Shown: positions 10,668 to 25,600 of the stretch, in pieces
Layout of the letters: every line of letters begins with the position of its first letter
How positions within the stretch are numbered: the stretch's first letter is position 1
DNA from: Apostichopus californicus
Lineage: Eukaryota > Echinodermata > Holothuroidea > Aspidochirotida > Stichopodidae
Direction: 5' to 3'
Length of the DNA: 36,439 nucleotides
Assembly: GCA_020650975.1 (NCBI GenBank)
Contig: JAIPMN010016709.1
Coordinates: forward strand, 1-36,439
The notes under the pieces: generated by a model
Seen by the model: the letters and a program-made list of their open reading frames with translations, nothing else
Told to the model about the DNA's origin: nothing
Databases searched by the model: none
Made by a program: the position numbers and the translations under genes

Positions 10668-13600
10668 CTGAAAAAATAACGGAACGAAAAGATATCAAAA
10701 TCGTTAAATCAAATGAGAGAAATATTGATTACGGTAGATCACAAATTTCTCTTTGAATATGTTATTATTGATCATGCAAATAAATATTCCAAACCTATGA
10801 ACTAATGCATTTGATATCGCATAATAAGTTGTTCCGAAAAATTTCCTACACAAATGCAACATATTGCAGATATAGGCCAGAAAACCATATAATTGGGGTT
10901 TCCCAAATAGGGAAACTATAGCATCACTCTTACCGACCTTGCAAAATTGTGAGGGTGACCAGAGATGGCAAAGTCGGCAATGACTACAATGCGGATTGCA
11001 AAGTCGGTAACTACTATTATGGTTAGATTCCTCCAACACGGCAGCATACAGAAACGTTGTACTCGAAGCCGAAGTGAATTAATCAGGTCACACATCCGGA
11101 AACTATGCATACTCAATTCTTCAATACCGCCCTCATTCCCTGTCTGGGAAACATTTCATACTGTAGTTTTGTTTTTTTCAGTTTTGTATGAGAAAGAAGA
11201 CTTCATTCAAGATTGCTATTGTAAAATGTAAGTATTACTTTCCTCGAAAACTGTGTTGGTAGGGATGAAAGGTAAACAATGGGACTTTAACATACAGTAT
11301 CCTAGTACCTTGACTAGTAACAATATATATTTCTAGTAACCATGTGTACTACTAGCAATCATACTAGCAATCATGTATAGGCCTACTTCTAGACAAGTAG
11401 CAAAATATATTTCTAGTAACCATGTCTGCTAGTAGCAATAATGGATACTTCTAGACTAGTAACAATATACCTAGTAACCATGTGTAATACTAGTAACCAT
11501 GTGTGCTTCTAGCAGCAACGTATACTTCTTGACTATTAACAATAATTCCTTGTAACCATGTGTATACCAGTGGCGTAGGAAAGTACTTTTGAGTGGGGGA
11601 GCTGAAGACTGATGGCCGGCCTGGGGGAGGGGTCTTTTTTTGGATTTTTTTTGCATTTCCAGGTGGCCTCAGATGCAATTTGGTGCAATATAGCACACTT
11701 CAACACCCACTCCATTTTGTAAATAATTTTGCATTTTCACCTGGCCTTAGATGCAATTTGGTGCTCCAAATGAGATTTTTTTCTCATTTGGAAATAAAAA
11801 AGGGGTTTTCTGACTTGCGGAGCGGGGGGCGGAATGATACTTCCGCCCCACGATATTTTTCACTGGGGGGGCTGGCGCCCCCCCCAGCCCCACCGGTTCC
11901 TACGCCCTTGATGTGTACTACAATCAGCTAAGTGTGCAAGTAGTGACCATGTATACTTCTAGACTAGTATCAATATATACTAGTAGTAACCATGTGTAGA
12001 ACTAGCAAGCAAGTTACTTCCAGGCAAGTAACAATATATACTACTAGTAACCATGTGTGCTACTAGCAACAATGTATACTTCTAGACTAGTTATAATATA
12101 TACCTATAGTAACCATATGTACTACTAGCAACCATGTTTGCTATACTAGCAATCAATGGATACTTCTAGGTAAGTATAACAATATATACTACTAGTAACC
12201 ATGTCTGCTACTTGCAACAATGGATACTTCTAGACTAGTAACAATATATATACCTAGTAACCATATGTACTACTAGTAACCATGTGTGCTACTAGCAACA
12301 ATGTATACTTCTAGACTATGAACAATATATATTCCTTATAACCTATGTTCTACAACCAACTATGTGTGCTAGTAATGACCATGTATACTTCTAGACTAGT
12401 AAAAATATAATACTACTAGTACCATATGTACTACTAGCAACAACATATACTTCAAGACTTGTAACCATGTGTACTACAATCAACTATGTGTGCTAGTAGC
12501 AACCATGAATACTTCAAGACTATAGTAACAATATATATTCCTAGTATCCATGTGTACTACAATCAACTATGTGTACGAGTAGTGACCATGTATACTTATA
12601 GACTAGTAACAATATATACTACTAGTAACCATGTGTGCAACTAGCAACAAATGCATACTTCTAGACTAGTAACAATTTATATACCTAGTAAGCATATGTA
12701 CTACTAGCAACCATGTTTGCTATACTAACAACCATGTATACTAATAGACTAGTAACAATAGATACTACCAGTAACCATGTGTGCTACTAGCAACAATGTA
12801 CACTCCTAGACTAGTAACACTATATGTTCCTAGTAACCATGTGTACTACAATCAATTATGTGTGCTAGTATAGTGACCATGTATACTTATAGACTAGTAA
12901 CAGTACTAGTAACCATGTATACTACTAGCAACCATTTTTGCTATACTAGCAACCATGTTTTCTTCTAGACTAGTAACAATAGATATATACTACTAGAATA
13001 ATGTGTATTACTAGACTAGTAGCAACATATATTTCTAGTAACCATTTGTACTACTAGCTATCACTTGTGCCACTAGCAACCATGTATTCTTCTAGACAAG
13101 TAACAATATGTATTCCTAGCACTACCCATGTTTGCTACTAGCAACCATGTATACTTCTAGACTAGTTACAATACATACTACTAGTACTATGTGTGGTACT
13201 AGCAAGCATTTATGCTAATAATAATTATGTATACTTTTAGGCTAGTAACAATATATACTTCTATTTTTGCTATTAGCAACCTAACTTCTAGAAAAGTAAC
13301 AATATATACTACTAGTAACCATGTACGTGTGCTACTATCAACCATGGTTACTTCTTGACTAGTACCGGTAACAATAAATACTACTAGTAACCATGTGTGG
13401 CACTAGCAAGCATTTATTCTTCTAGACTATAGTAACAATATATATTCCTAGTCACCATGTGTACTACTAGCAATCATTTGTGCTACAAGCAATAATGTAT
13501 ACTTGTAGACTAGTTAACAATATATACTACTATTTGTGCTACTAGCAACCTAACTTTAACTTATAGATACTACTAGTAACCCATGTGTGCTACTAGCAAC

Positions 13601-16600
13601 CATGTATATACTTCTAGTACACTTCATGTATACTGTACTTCTAGACTAGTAACAATACATACTACTTGTAATCATGTGTGTAACTAGGAACCATGTATAT
13701 ATTTCTAGTATACTTTATATATGCTATACCTCTAGACTAGTAACAATATATACTGCAGTTTGTAAACATGGATCTAGTAACCATGTATACTTCCTGACTA
13801 GTAACCATGTGTACTATTACTATTAGTTTACCATTTCTACTACTAGTAACCATGAAGGTGCTAGCAAGACTTACACAAAGCACATTCTTCCAGCTGGAGT
13901 CGTTTCTGGGGTACACTGAGGTTTAAGTCACTCACATTGATGTGGCCATGACAGTCAGTTAGGAAAGATTCACTGACACTTGTACCTGAGATAAAAAAAA
14001 ATGTAAGAGTTTAGTGATCAATGATTTCTTGTTTATTTTCTCAAATTGTTTGTAACTGTAGCTGGGTAAATCACAGTATCTCATAAACTTCTGCATACAT
14101 GATCTGGATTGTCCATGGTGTTTCTGACTGTTTGTATTGTAGTTGTACTCAGATGTAACCATTTGTATTGAAACAAGTGTTGCTGAAGCCTTGGACAGCC
14201 TTTACACCATGGTACACTCATAGCTACATGTAATACATTCATTTGACTAACCACCTAATGTTAGATGTATGGTAGGATAGACAGGTAGGATATATAGACA
14301 GATACATGTAATACATTCATTTGACTAACCACCTAATGTTAGATGTATGGTAGGATAGACAGGTAGGATATATAGACAGATACATGTAATGCATTCATTT
14401 GACTTACCACCTAATGTTAGATGTATGGTAGGATAGACAGGTAGGATAGATAGACAGATACATGTAATACATTCATTTGACTTACCACCTAATGTTAGAT
14501 GTATGGTAGGATAGACAGCTGCTACATCAGAGTCCATTTCTTCTCGTATCCTGGCAAACTCTTTCGCTCCTTTATCTGTGATCTCCTCACAGCCACTGAC
14601 ATCCAGCTCAGAGAGAGTAAGGCAATGATTTGCCAAAGATATCAAACCTGCAAAGAGAATATAAAACAATGTCATGGTTTATTTGTGTAACAGTATGAAA
14701 GAAATTTATATATTTAGCCTGTTAAATTTTCTTTAAACTCCCTTAGTAACCCGGGAGATCTCTCCCAACTTCCCAGTGAGTGTGGTTACTTGCCCATTTC
14801 CCACACATGTTTATAAGAGACAAGCTTTACAGGAATAACTTAAAATGTATGGTTAAACAGTTTCCAGCTTGTAGATGGAACTTGCGCTTAAACTTTTCTT
14901 GTTTACTTGTGATTGGCTCTTTGAGGTAACTGCGTCATTCACAGTAGTATTCTTAGGCCTGTGCTCTCATTTCACAAATGATAACCCTGCAATCAGTTCC
15001 CAGAAACGTTGCAGATCATCAACATCGGATCTGACTTATTGCTCGACTCAGAATCTCTCATAATCATGATTTTGTTAAAGTAATGGCCATATTTTTTTCA
15101 TATGATTGGACTTTACCAACAATTTACATAAGTTGAGAGAAGAGAAGAAAATAAACTAAACTTGAACCATTATTTGGATTGTTCCAATATATAATATATA
15201 GGCTTCATATCCTAACACATAATCAAGCCCCTTAGAGAGCAAAATATGTGTTCTATACCCACCACTACTTGACACAATAGGAAGTCAACCCCATTATCAT
15301 TTATGACAATGATAACTCTAAGTTACAGGAAGACAATAATTCAAAGAAGAATAAGGTACTGTACAGATCGACCAATGAGAGTATACGACATTGTATGGTG
15401 TAGCATTATAGCGATGCAAACATTACCCCAAAGACACAAAACCTCAAGGAAATATACTGGACTAACATCATTTTAACAGATTTAAGTTTAATCTTAATTA
15501 TTCAGCTAAACCATCTTCATTATCTGATAAATGAGAACGAATAAGGCCCATCTGTTAATTACGAAGGTTTACAAGACGCCAATAAGATTGAACAGAATTA
15601 GCTAAAATAACACTTGCAATTGATGTGTCAGTGTTATACTTACATTGGATGAAAAAGGAATAACTCCCCCCCCCTCCCCCACAACTTCTGTATGTTCCTT
15701 GAAATTTGGTATATTGGAATGATTTCTTTCAGTTATGTGGCAAAGAGACAAGTTTAGAAAATCGAAAAGATCACCAAAAAAAAAAAATGCTCTTTTCCAT
15801 TATTTAAAATTTTGCAGTCAATTATTTTCTGTCAGTTATTCAGTTACTGATATCATTTTATAAACACAAGTTAGACTTGTGCAGTTAAAACTCACCCTGA
15901 TCTGTAATTTCTGGGCAAGTCCTGACAATCAATCGCCTCAATGGACAATTGATAGCTAGAGTCTCTACTGCATCATCAGTCACCTAGGAAAGAACAAAAA
16001 GAATGGAGAATTCCTTAAAGGATGCAAAATGTGTTAAGAATTGAAATATTACCGAAAAGATCCTATAAAATCATGTAAACAAAGAGTTTGTAAGTGTTAG
16101 AGTTGCAATGTCAGAGTCATTTAAATATCAGGAAATCTGTTTGCATGAATATGCACAGCTGTCTTCATTGATGGCCTTCTTTATAATGACAGCGTTAAAA
16201 GAATTGAACAGCCTATCATTCACATACTCAATGTACTGACACACAATTTACCTTGTAACTGTTAGTCTGTAAGCCTATCCAGTGTCACTTGTACACTTCC
16301 CTTCTATTGATGCTAGTTTATCATAGGATTAAAAGGGTTTTCTGGTGACAGACAATGTGAAACTTTTATTGAAGAGAAAAATCTTCCATACTGCTACTTG
16401 AAAATCCCATCTCAATATCATGCCCGTAACTTGAGATATGTTTGATTGAATGTGACCATTTTTGACTGGCTAAACCCTCAACTATTCCAGGAAGTTGGCA
16501 AATGCTCCTTGGAAGCTTTACTTATGCTATTATAATCTTCTTGTTGATTTGTCCTTGAAACCTGCTTCATTTGAAATGTTTGCAAAGCTGTCAAAGTTCT

Positions 16601-19600
16601 CTGTATTTAGAATTTCATCAACATGCATCTTTATGTAGAAATATTCTCTTTGCTTGTGAATAAATCATTGAGATATTATAAAGAAAAACAAAGACATTTC
16701 AGCTGAAGTGTCATGATGACATCATCCATTCTACTGTTGCCAGATGCATTTACAAAATATCACTAAATTTTAAAAATTCATATCTTCACAATACAAAATG
16801 CTATGAGGATGTGGTTTTCACAGTTAGATTCAGAAAATTGTCAGCATTTTTGTTCAGCAATCAACTTTAGCCACAAGAATATTCTTTAAAGTCAGTGAAT
16901 CTGTTTACGATGGAGGGTCACAAAGGTTGTGACTACCAAAGGAAATTCAAAAGTGTAAACTACTTCATAACAGTAGAGTTGAGACATGTCTTTGTCAGAC
17001 CGTCAGTGTGGTAACTGGCTTTTAATCAATAACATGTCTCTAATTTGTACCTACCTTGTCAATATAACTGATATTGATGTCTTCCAAGGCAGTGCAAGTA
17101 CCTAGTATGAGAATGCCAACTGTCGTGACCAGCTTGTAACAACCAGAAATATCCAGAAACCTACAGTAAGGAATAAAATTCATGCCAGCTTTGTTATTAT
17201 AAGTTTGCACCAAATACCAACTGAAGTTTTATTACAGCTTTCCAAAACTAGTCAAAGTAATCTCTCTTTTGTTGTAACAATAAAAGAAATTATATGGTAT
17301 TTATTTCGCTGGACGTTCGTTACACACAGAAATGGCCATCAGTACTGCCGCCACATATGCCAGAGAGTTAATAATGGCCACGCCAAATATGCAAGGGAGT
17401 CAACAACAATTTTTATTAAACCCAATGAGCTGGAGAGTAAAAAATGGTCACTCATGTACTCATAGGCGTAGGAGGCGGGGAGGGGGCTCCCCCCCCAACC
17501 AAATATTTTTGTGAAATATGCTGAGAATTTTTCGAGCACCTACTGAAAGAAAAATAAATTGCAATGATGCAGTTAAAGGAAATCAATCTCCTTGGTAATT
17601 AAAATAAAGTTCTGAGCTTGCCCGACTAATTTGCCATTACTAAATGTAAACAACTTGCCCAAAAATTATAATCAATATGGAAGGGTAATAACATGGCAAA
17701 TGATTGCATGTTATTGGCATGCGATGTAATAACCGATGCATGCCTATATGAAATGTACATTAAGATGTGGAACGTGCGCATAGCACGCGAAATATTTTGG
17801 TTTTATATTGCGGGCAAGTCGTTACAGCCCCCCAAATCAAATTGGGCTCCTACACCGACGCATGTACTACAACAAGGGTTTTACTGCAATCTATACAAAA
17901 GTCCCTATAAACAAACATTGTACTATTTAACTTAAACTCCTCCATATATCTGAATAACTTGAGAGAAGTAAGACCCTCAAGGGAAATATTCGTTGTTATA
18001 TTTCATAATTACTTGATAGCATTCTAAAAGACTGATCTAATCCTGACAAGATTTGAAAGAGGATACTCACTTTAATTTCTGGCATCCTTTTGATATCCTG
18101 AGGAGGACATCATCGGATACATTGAGGTTGTCTCTCATATGAAGATATTCCAGAGAGGGGAGCATGCCAAGCTGATAGAGAGACCCAGAGGGAACTGCGG
18201 AAGAAACGGTCAAATTAACAACTTACATTATCACATTTTCAAATAAAACAGTAAGGAATCTGATAAGAGACTATTCTTTCATCTACTTGCTACTACACAT
18301 ATTTGACTGCAGCCATAAAAAGAAAAAGAAAAAAATTTGAAGAAAACTAAGGTATCTTTTGATTATGATGAATTTTTTGTCATCTTAAAAAAGGCAACAT
18401 CATCCAATTTTGTGGATTTTTGGGTAATATTTATACAATTCGTCCCCCACTAATGTATTAATTTATTCTTTAATATTTAACCAGGCAGTAACCACATAAG
18501 AATAAATTTAATCCTTAAATTATGAAGTGCACTGTTCCTGTGTTGTATCACTTTTCACATGCTAAGGACAAAATCGGTGTTAGACAAATCTGTGACTATC
18601 ATAATATTTCATGAAGTCATGAAACCGCACAAAATCCCCTTTTTTTTATATATAAGGGTTATGACAAATTTTTTATAATTGCAATTGCCATCCCCTTCAT
18701 TCTAAACTATAAATACCCTGTAATCACCTAGTAATGCTCTGCATTTACCTTAGTTAGAGATCTAGATAAAGTAATAATCTTTTCATTCTTCAACTTTTGC
18801 TTGATTGATATTTTCTTAGGCTTGACTTTTACTAATGCTTATCTTGTTCATTTCAACTTGTACTTTATTAATTTTAAATGATTTATTTCCTTCTTTAAGT
18901 TTTTAGTCACAAGCTTCATATTTAGAAATTGTCTGACATTTTTACTGGAAGAAAAACTTGATCTGAACGTACCTGATGGATAATCCCCAATAAGGTATAG
19001 CTTTTCTAAAGATGTAAACAGCTTCAAAGTGGAATGGAGAAAAGTTACAAAGATTATCGAATAGTCATGGTTTTTCATTATTGATGAGAAATGATCAATT
19101 ATGTAGCTCGAAACTGTAAAATGTCAAGGATTACAAACATTGAAAGTGACGCTGCAATTACAAATTTATAAAAGACTGTCACATTGACACTATAATTCAG
19201 AGGTCTGATGCTTAAATTGTGAGCTGACAAATGACCGATTCAATTTCATAACATAATGTAATAAAATAATTTTTCAATAAACTTCTTTTCTATAAAATTT
19301 CAGATAACTTTAAGTAACATCTAAAAAACTGCACATAATTACATCAATAAAATTTAACAATCAGATTTAAGATTTAAAAAAAAAACCTTTGTTACATCAG
19401 AGGTTCACCAACAAAAGTGACTGGCCTGTCTAGTCTAACAAACAGAGCAATAGGTCGGGGGTCATCAGAAGGAAGGCATAGGGAAAGAAAGAGCTCTTTA
19501 ACCTCATATAAGACATTTCAAAAAACAACTTTTTCAAGGGATAAATAATACCATATTTCATTGTTGGATTCTCTGCTGTCATTTTAAGATAAGAGAATAT

Positions 19601-22600
19601 TTTTAACAGTGGAATTACGCATTTTTCAAACTACTGAGTTATCTTAACAGTGATATATGAAAGTAAATGGACAAGCCAAATTACACCATTGGGTTTGCCT
19701 AAAAGAAGCATTACAGATTCTAAACATATTTTAATGCTGAACATTTTGAAAACAGGTGAAAAAATTAGTAAACAAGGGTCAGAAAGGGCAAAGAAAGTTC
19801 CTTTTTGACCAAATATTTTTGCATGAAAATATCCAATTGGGCACAAGCATTGGGAGTGGGTGTCTAACCTCAAGAAAAAATAGATGAATTAGAACTCTAT
19901 CCACCTATTTCTGTTGTGAAATGAAATTATAGCAATAAAATATACTGACATTGGAAGGTCAATTTAGTGTTGATATTAAACATGGATCTCACCTCTGCGA
20001 TTCTGCAGATAGAATCACCGGTGAGCCCGAAACATTTACTGATGGCAAGAGTTTTCATCTGCGGACATTTATCTGTCAGCCTCTTTATGCCCATATCGCT
20101 CAGATTAGAACAGTCATCGACGAGCACAGTATGGCAGGCAGGATTTAACAGGTGGAAACACTACGACGAAAAAGTCAGAGCTATTATTATTGTAGAAGTA
20201 AATCATTACAAAACCTTTAATGACTGATGATTTACAAAACTTTTTGTAAATAAAGAATAGATAAAGAAATTTCAATATGGCCACTAGGTATTTTAGTTTC
20301 CAAGACGATTGGTTGCAGAGTATTACGCTATTATATGTAACTAACACACTACAGAGTGAATGATTTTGAATTTTACATTCTAGGCGCATCCATCTTAAAA
20401 TGTATAACTGAAAATGATCAAATTAATAACAATAATATCATAATATTAATCAGCAGTTACTTTTACGACGCTTATGCGACCACAAATTTGATGATGACGA
20501 ATAAATTAACTGTTATATTTCAACCTGTTCAACCTCTCTGTGAGATGTTCACCTAAACCTCCTCCTCTCATTATATTATACATGTACATAAACTGGAGCA
20601 AAAATCCAGGTAAATGTGGGTAACATATTCTCAATACAGAGTCATTTTGTTTTACCCATAAAGGCATCAAGATCGTGTGTATACTAGACAAAGTGTCCTT
20701 TGCTTGAATTCAAAGTCAAGAATGCCTGAAGGCCAATGTAGACATTTTTGGACAGTATGATCAGGAAAGGTTCCAAATTTCACTTTTGGATCTCCTGTTC
20801 AAATCACAAACGGTCAACAAGTACAGTAATACATAAACAGTCACTGACATGTATTATCGTTGCTATGGGCAAGGAATACGAAGTAGTGTGAGTCATTGTC
20901 AAAATATAACCTTCTTTGTGCATTACATCTGAGATCAACAACTGACCACAACAAGACAACACTGTGTAAGCAATATTGCACATGTAACACATAGGAAATT
21001 TGAATGAAATAAAGGGGCAAAGGAATATATAATTTAAGGGACCAAGGGATAACACATTCTAAGGAGTAAGACAAGTTATGGGATAAGATCAAAAAAATAT
21101 AAAGGAGCATTACAATACATGAATATTCATGCAAAGAAACAATGGCAAGAGATTAATTATGGAAAAATGTAAGTTTAATGCAAGCTGTCATTTAAGTATC
21201 AATGTTTCTGCAATGGAATGTTTCATTTCCAATACGCACCTGTCCTGTTATTCTCATGTTTTCTCTTCCATCAAAGTATTGGATATCAGGACAATTTTTA
21301 AACAGCCACCAGAATCTGAAAATTTGTCCATGAAGATTGTGGGTTATAAACATTTCAAGTTTCATCAGTTCATCATAGACGTGTTACCTTTAATACAAAA
21401 GTTAAAATTAGTTACCTTTATGGATGAAAAATATAAGATTTCAATGGTCATGAGCAGTGCTGAATTATCCAAGAGCCTGATGAAGCAATTAGTCAATGCC
21501 CCCAAGGTCAATGGCCCCCAAGGCAAATGGCCCCCAAGGTCAATGGACCCCCAGGATCAATGCCCCCCCCCCCCTTCAGTGTCAAAAGACCTCAGTGAAC
21601 AATTCCAGGCTAGACATGCCAATTCTTGATACTTGGCTTTGTGCCAAAGAGCTCATTTCTCTTCAGTCGATATGTTATCTGATAGCACTGCAAAATTAGG
21701 AGTTGTTTCAATTCATTAAATATATGAGGAATATGCAAACTTACAGCTTTTTTGGGCATCAAATGGTAAGATTTGTAGCAAAAAAAGGATACTAAAATAC
21801 AATCAAACTCTTACCCCTTCTCACCAATGTCATAGCAACGCCTCAACTGCACTTTCTGAAATGACAAACGATTCACTGCAACAACTGAATTTCAAATTCA
21901 TCTGTTTTTATTTGTAAATGCAATTGTAATATTAAAGATGGTAACATTCACATTTAGTGAGTAAGCACAAAGATTGAAATTATGAAAATCAGAGTGAAAA
22001 CATCTCCTTATTTATTTTAGTTTGCTCATAACTAATCACCTTGGTTACAGTAAACAGACTAATTAATTTTCGACCATGCATGCAGATAGGTCGTCTTAAA
22101 ATCATAGAGTGACTTTTTTTTCTGGATCTTTGTGTACTAGTCACTCAATCCTAGTCAAACCAAATGGGTTTTGATTTTGATACATAGACTATACTGGGTA
22201 TGGTCTCTCCTGGTTTGACCTGACCTGGTCTGACCTCAGCCAATCTCACCCTATGTGACTGACGATTGAATACATGATTTATGTAACAGCTGTGAAATAT
22301 TCACTATTATCCGTTGTGCTTGATTCAAACATACTGACAATACTCATCATTTTTGTGTCTGTTACCAATGATTACCTCTTCAAATGTTGCAAACATGCAA
22401 CAATAGTTTCGTAACCATTACTTACTGCTCCGAGTCCAATAGCTAAAAATAAATGTCTTTGCATTTAATATCCTAGTGTTGTTATTATTTTAAGATGTCC
22501 TTAGCTCATACGACAAAAAAACAACACTGGTAACTGCACCATATAGCAGGTGGGTGGAGTAATGGGGGAGGGGGGGGGTCATATGGGAGAAGTGTTGCTT

Positions 22601-25600
22601 AGCATTATCAATGCACTTTCATCTTATAATACAGTTTGTGCCACTACATTCTGTTACTCTTTCCTCCCAGCCACACCAAATAAAACCAGTCCCCTTAACT
22701 TAAGTCTGAGCAGATCACAATACCTTTAGTTTGATACAGTGTTTGGATATTTCTTGGAGACTGTGGTTGTTAATTCTCATTCCTGAGAGGTTTATGTCCG
22801 TCAAGTTCGGACATTCCCTGCCTGTAAAAGGAGAAAGCTTTATTGGTTATTATATTTGATATTCGTGTCAATTGCGATAACGGTATTTAAATAAGTTCTA
22901 CTGCTTCTCTCTACATTTTTCTTTTTATTCTAAGTGCAAGGGTACCAAATACCAAGGGCGTAGGAACCGGGGGGGGGCTGGGGGGTGCCAGCCCCCAGTG
23001 AAAAATATGGGGGGCGGAAGTATCATTCCGCCCCCCCGCTCCGCAAGTCAGAAAACCCCTTTTTCAATACCAAATGAGAAAAAAATCTCATTTGGAGCAC
23101 CAAATTGCATCTAAGGCCAGGTGAAAATGCAAAATTATTTACAAAATGGACTGGGTGTTGAAGTGTGCTATATTGCACCAAATTGCATCTGAGGCCACCT
23201 GGAAATGCAAAAAAAATCCGAAGGGGAGGGGGCCCTTAGACCCCTCCCTCAGGCCGGCCATCAGTCTTCAGCCCCCCCACTCAAAAATGCCTTCCTACGC
23301 CACTGCCAAATACAATACAGTAATTTGTGAACACGATAGCATCGATCGAAATGTAGACAAACTGAAATCGATACACATTAACAAAATTCAACTGCTGGCT
23401 TTAAAACAGACTGTCATGCTGTTTATTTGAAGAACACTTTGAATGCCTTGTCACATCAAATTATCCATACCCAGCAAAACGTGATAATACACATATCCAC
23501 ACTGTATCATACCAAACCAAATGAATGATGCAAAAAAATGTAGCAAAAAGGTCTGTAAATATGTTTTGATGAGACTTCTAGAGAGGGGTCAGGGTAACAT
23601 ATTAGGAGTGTTAGCTCAGTGGTTAACGCCGGTGCCTTCCAATCATTAGGTCCACGGTTCGAGTCACTCCAAGATTAATGTATGTCGCCCAGTTACAGAG
23701 TTGTTGACAATTGACAATTCATCATCATAGACGTTAAAATATGAATCTAAGAGACTGACTTCGGTCAGCTTGCGGCTTTCATAAGCCAATGAGGCTTCTT
23801 TGCGAGTTCCTGTTTGCAGGAGGATCCAAAATACATACATACATATTAACAGGCTTTACCAGTATGTGTACTAGGCATGAGATATGGGAGTGAATACATG
23901 GACTGAAACCAATAAATGGACTGAAGTGAATAAATGGACTGAAGTGAATAAATGGACTGAAACCAATAAATGGACTGAAACCAATAAATGGGACTCAAAC
24001 TGAAGCAGACAGCCACATACATTGTTTGAGTCATGAGTTTGAATGGTCACGATAGTTTAGGAACAGTTGGAACCAACAGCTCCTCTAGAAGTCTGACTTT
24101 TCTAAGAGCTGATGTAACCAACGCCTTTTGGAAGACAAGACCAGCAACTACTGATCATAGTAACTGATGTAAGTCCATTAATTAACGCTCTCCGTCCACA
24201 TTCTGCCTTTCCGACTTTCACCATGGTATGTTGCGACGGTTCTTGATTGTGTTTGGACCTGACAAATACGTAACCATGGTGATTATCTTCAGGATGTTAA
24301 ACTGCAAATGTTTAACATCACTTGGAACAGATAGATTACATAATGTTCAAAGGTTGACACTTGGATCACTGGAGTGATTAACTAATCTAAGTTTTAAATG
24401 TTTTCTTTCTAACAATACATAGAATTCGCTCTTTCTTTTATTGTGACTTTGTTTCTTACTTTCAGGGAGAGTTTGCTCAGTGGTCAACGCCGGTGCCTTC
24501 CAACCATAAGGTCCCGAGTTCGAGTCACTCCAAGATTAATGTATGTCGTCCAGTTACAGAGTTGTTGATAATTAACAATTCATAATCATGGACGTTAAAT
24601 ATGAATGTAAGAGACTGACTTCGGTCAGCTTGCGGCTTTGATAAGCCAATGATGGCTTCTTCGCGAGTTCCTGCTTGCAGGAGGATCTTAAATACATACT
24701 GTACATAGCTACAAATGGCTTACCAATCAGTTCTGCTGAATGTGTATTCAGCATTTTAGGAGATGCCGAGACATCCAATGACTGGAGGCCATGGCAACCT
24801 CTCTGTAGGATGGATTTCAGGATTCTGTGTGTCAGGACGTGAGTATCTAAGAATAGTACGAAAGAACATGACAGATATGAAATTATGTGAAGACAAATGT
24901 GTTACAGATGTCACTGAATAGATTCAAAGGAATTGACATTGCTCGAGGGATAAACCAAGAGCCGGCATTGAAGGGGCACAAACAGAAATACAGACGACAC
25001 CTGTCTTGTAATTCCCGAATATTTATGATCAAAAAGAGGCTTGATAGAGTCCAAGTTTCCTCAACAGTCAACAATTGGATAGACTTTATGAAGAAACCAA
25101 TAATCTATCACTTAGTTTTCATAAACACTTGGGATTCAGTAATCTAAGCCTTAAAGGCATTGAAGACTCGCCCCAAACCGCGTGCGGCCATCTGAAAAAG
25201 TTAACTTTCTGTTGCTTGCAATGACGTTTCGTTCGTGTCGCTACAAAATGCAGACAGTAATGAAACCTGATACCTTGTTATATTTAGCTGGACCTGAGAT
25301 GTCCATAGCTGTATCGTTTGTATACTGTGCTGTGGGTTTTGACCGCAGCTGTATGTACTGACTGTACACTAGTGTCGAATTACCAACAGTAGCAAGCTGT
25401 GTGTGTATTTTCTGGGATCGATGGTGGTGTCTAACACTTCTGTTACACCTCATTCGAAACTAGGTCAGATTACCGGCATTAGACGTTTCTTATTGCCCGA
25501 GTCTTCACACCTTTAACATTCCTCTTATCCCACCTTTCCACCTTACAATTAGAACTTGTTCTTCAAAAGGCAACATTAAAATTATGCTGTAAATGTCATT

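Noticed and set aside
10428-10679. Plus-strand open frame
   Set aside because: Antisense shadow of exon 18, whose minus-strand frame ends with a proper stop and joins in phase to exon 17.
11593-11931. Open frame of 112 codons on plus
   Set aside because: Lies within the non-coding MITE and ends in low-complexity Pro/Ala from C-runs. The sister copy at 22953-23305 does not keep the same frame.
21129-21629. Plus-strand open frame of 166 codons
   Set aside because: Overlaps minus-strand exon 10 and a C-rich tandem repeat; no recognisable domain.
22216-22236. Nuclear-receptor site cluster (TGACCT three times)
   Set aside because: Spacings are irregular and overlapping; it reads more like a small local repeat than a designed site.
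23146-23430. Open frame of 94 codons on plus
   Set aside because: Starts inside the reverse MITE copy and runs into unique intron; no homology and no splice logic.
23605-23690. tRNA gene
   Set aside because: A and B boxes are present, but the head does not fold as a full cloverleaf by eye, and it is followed by a repeated SINE body with target duplications.
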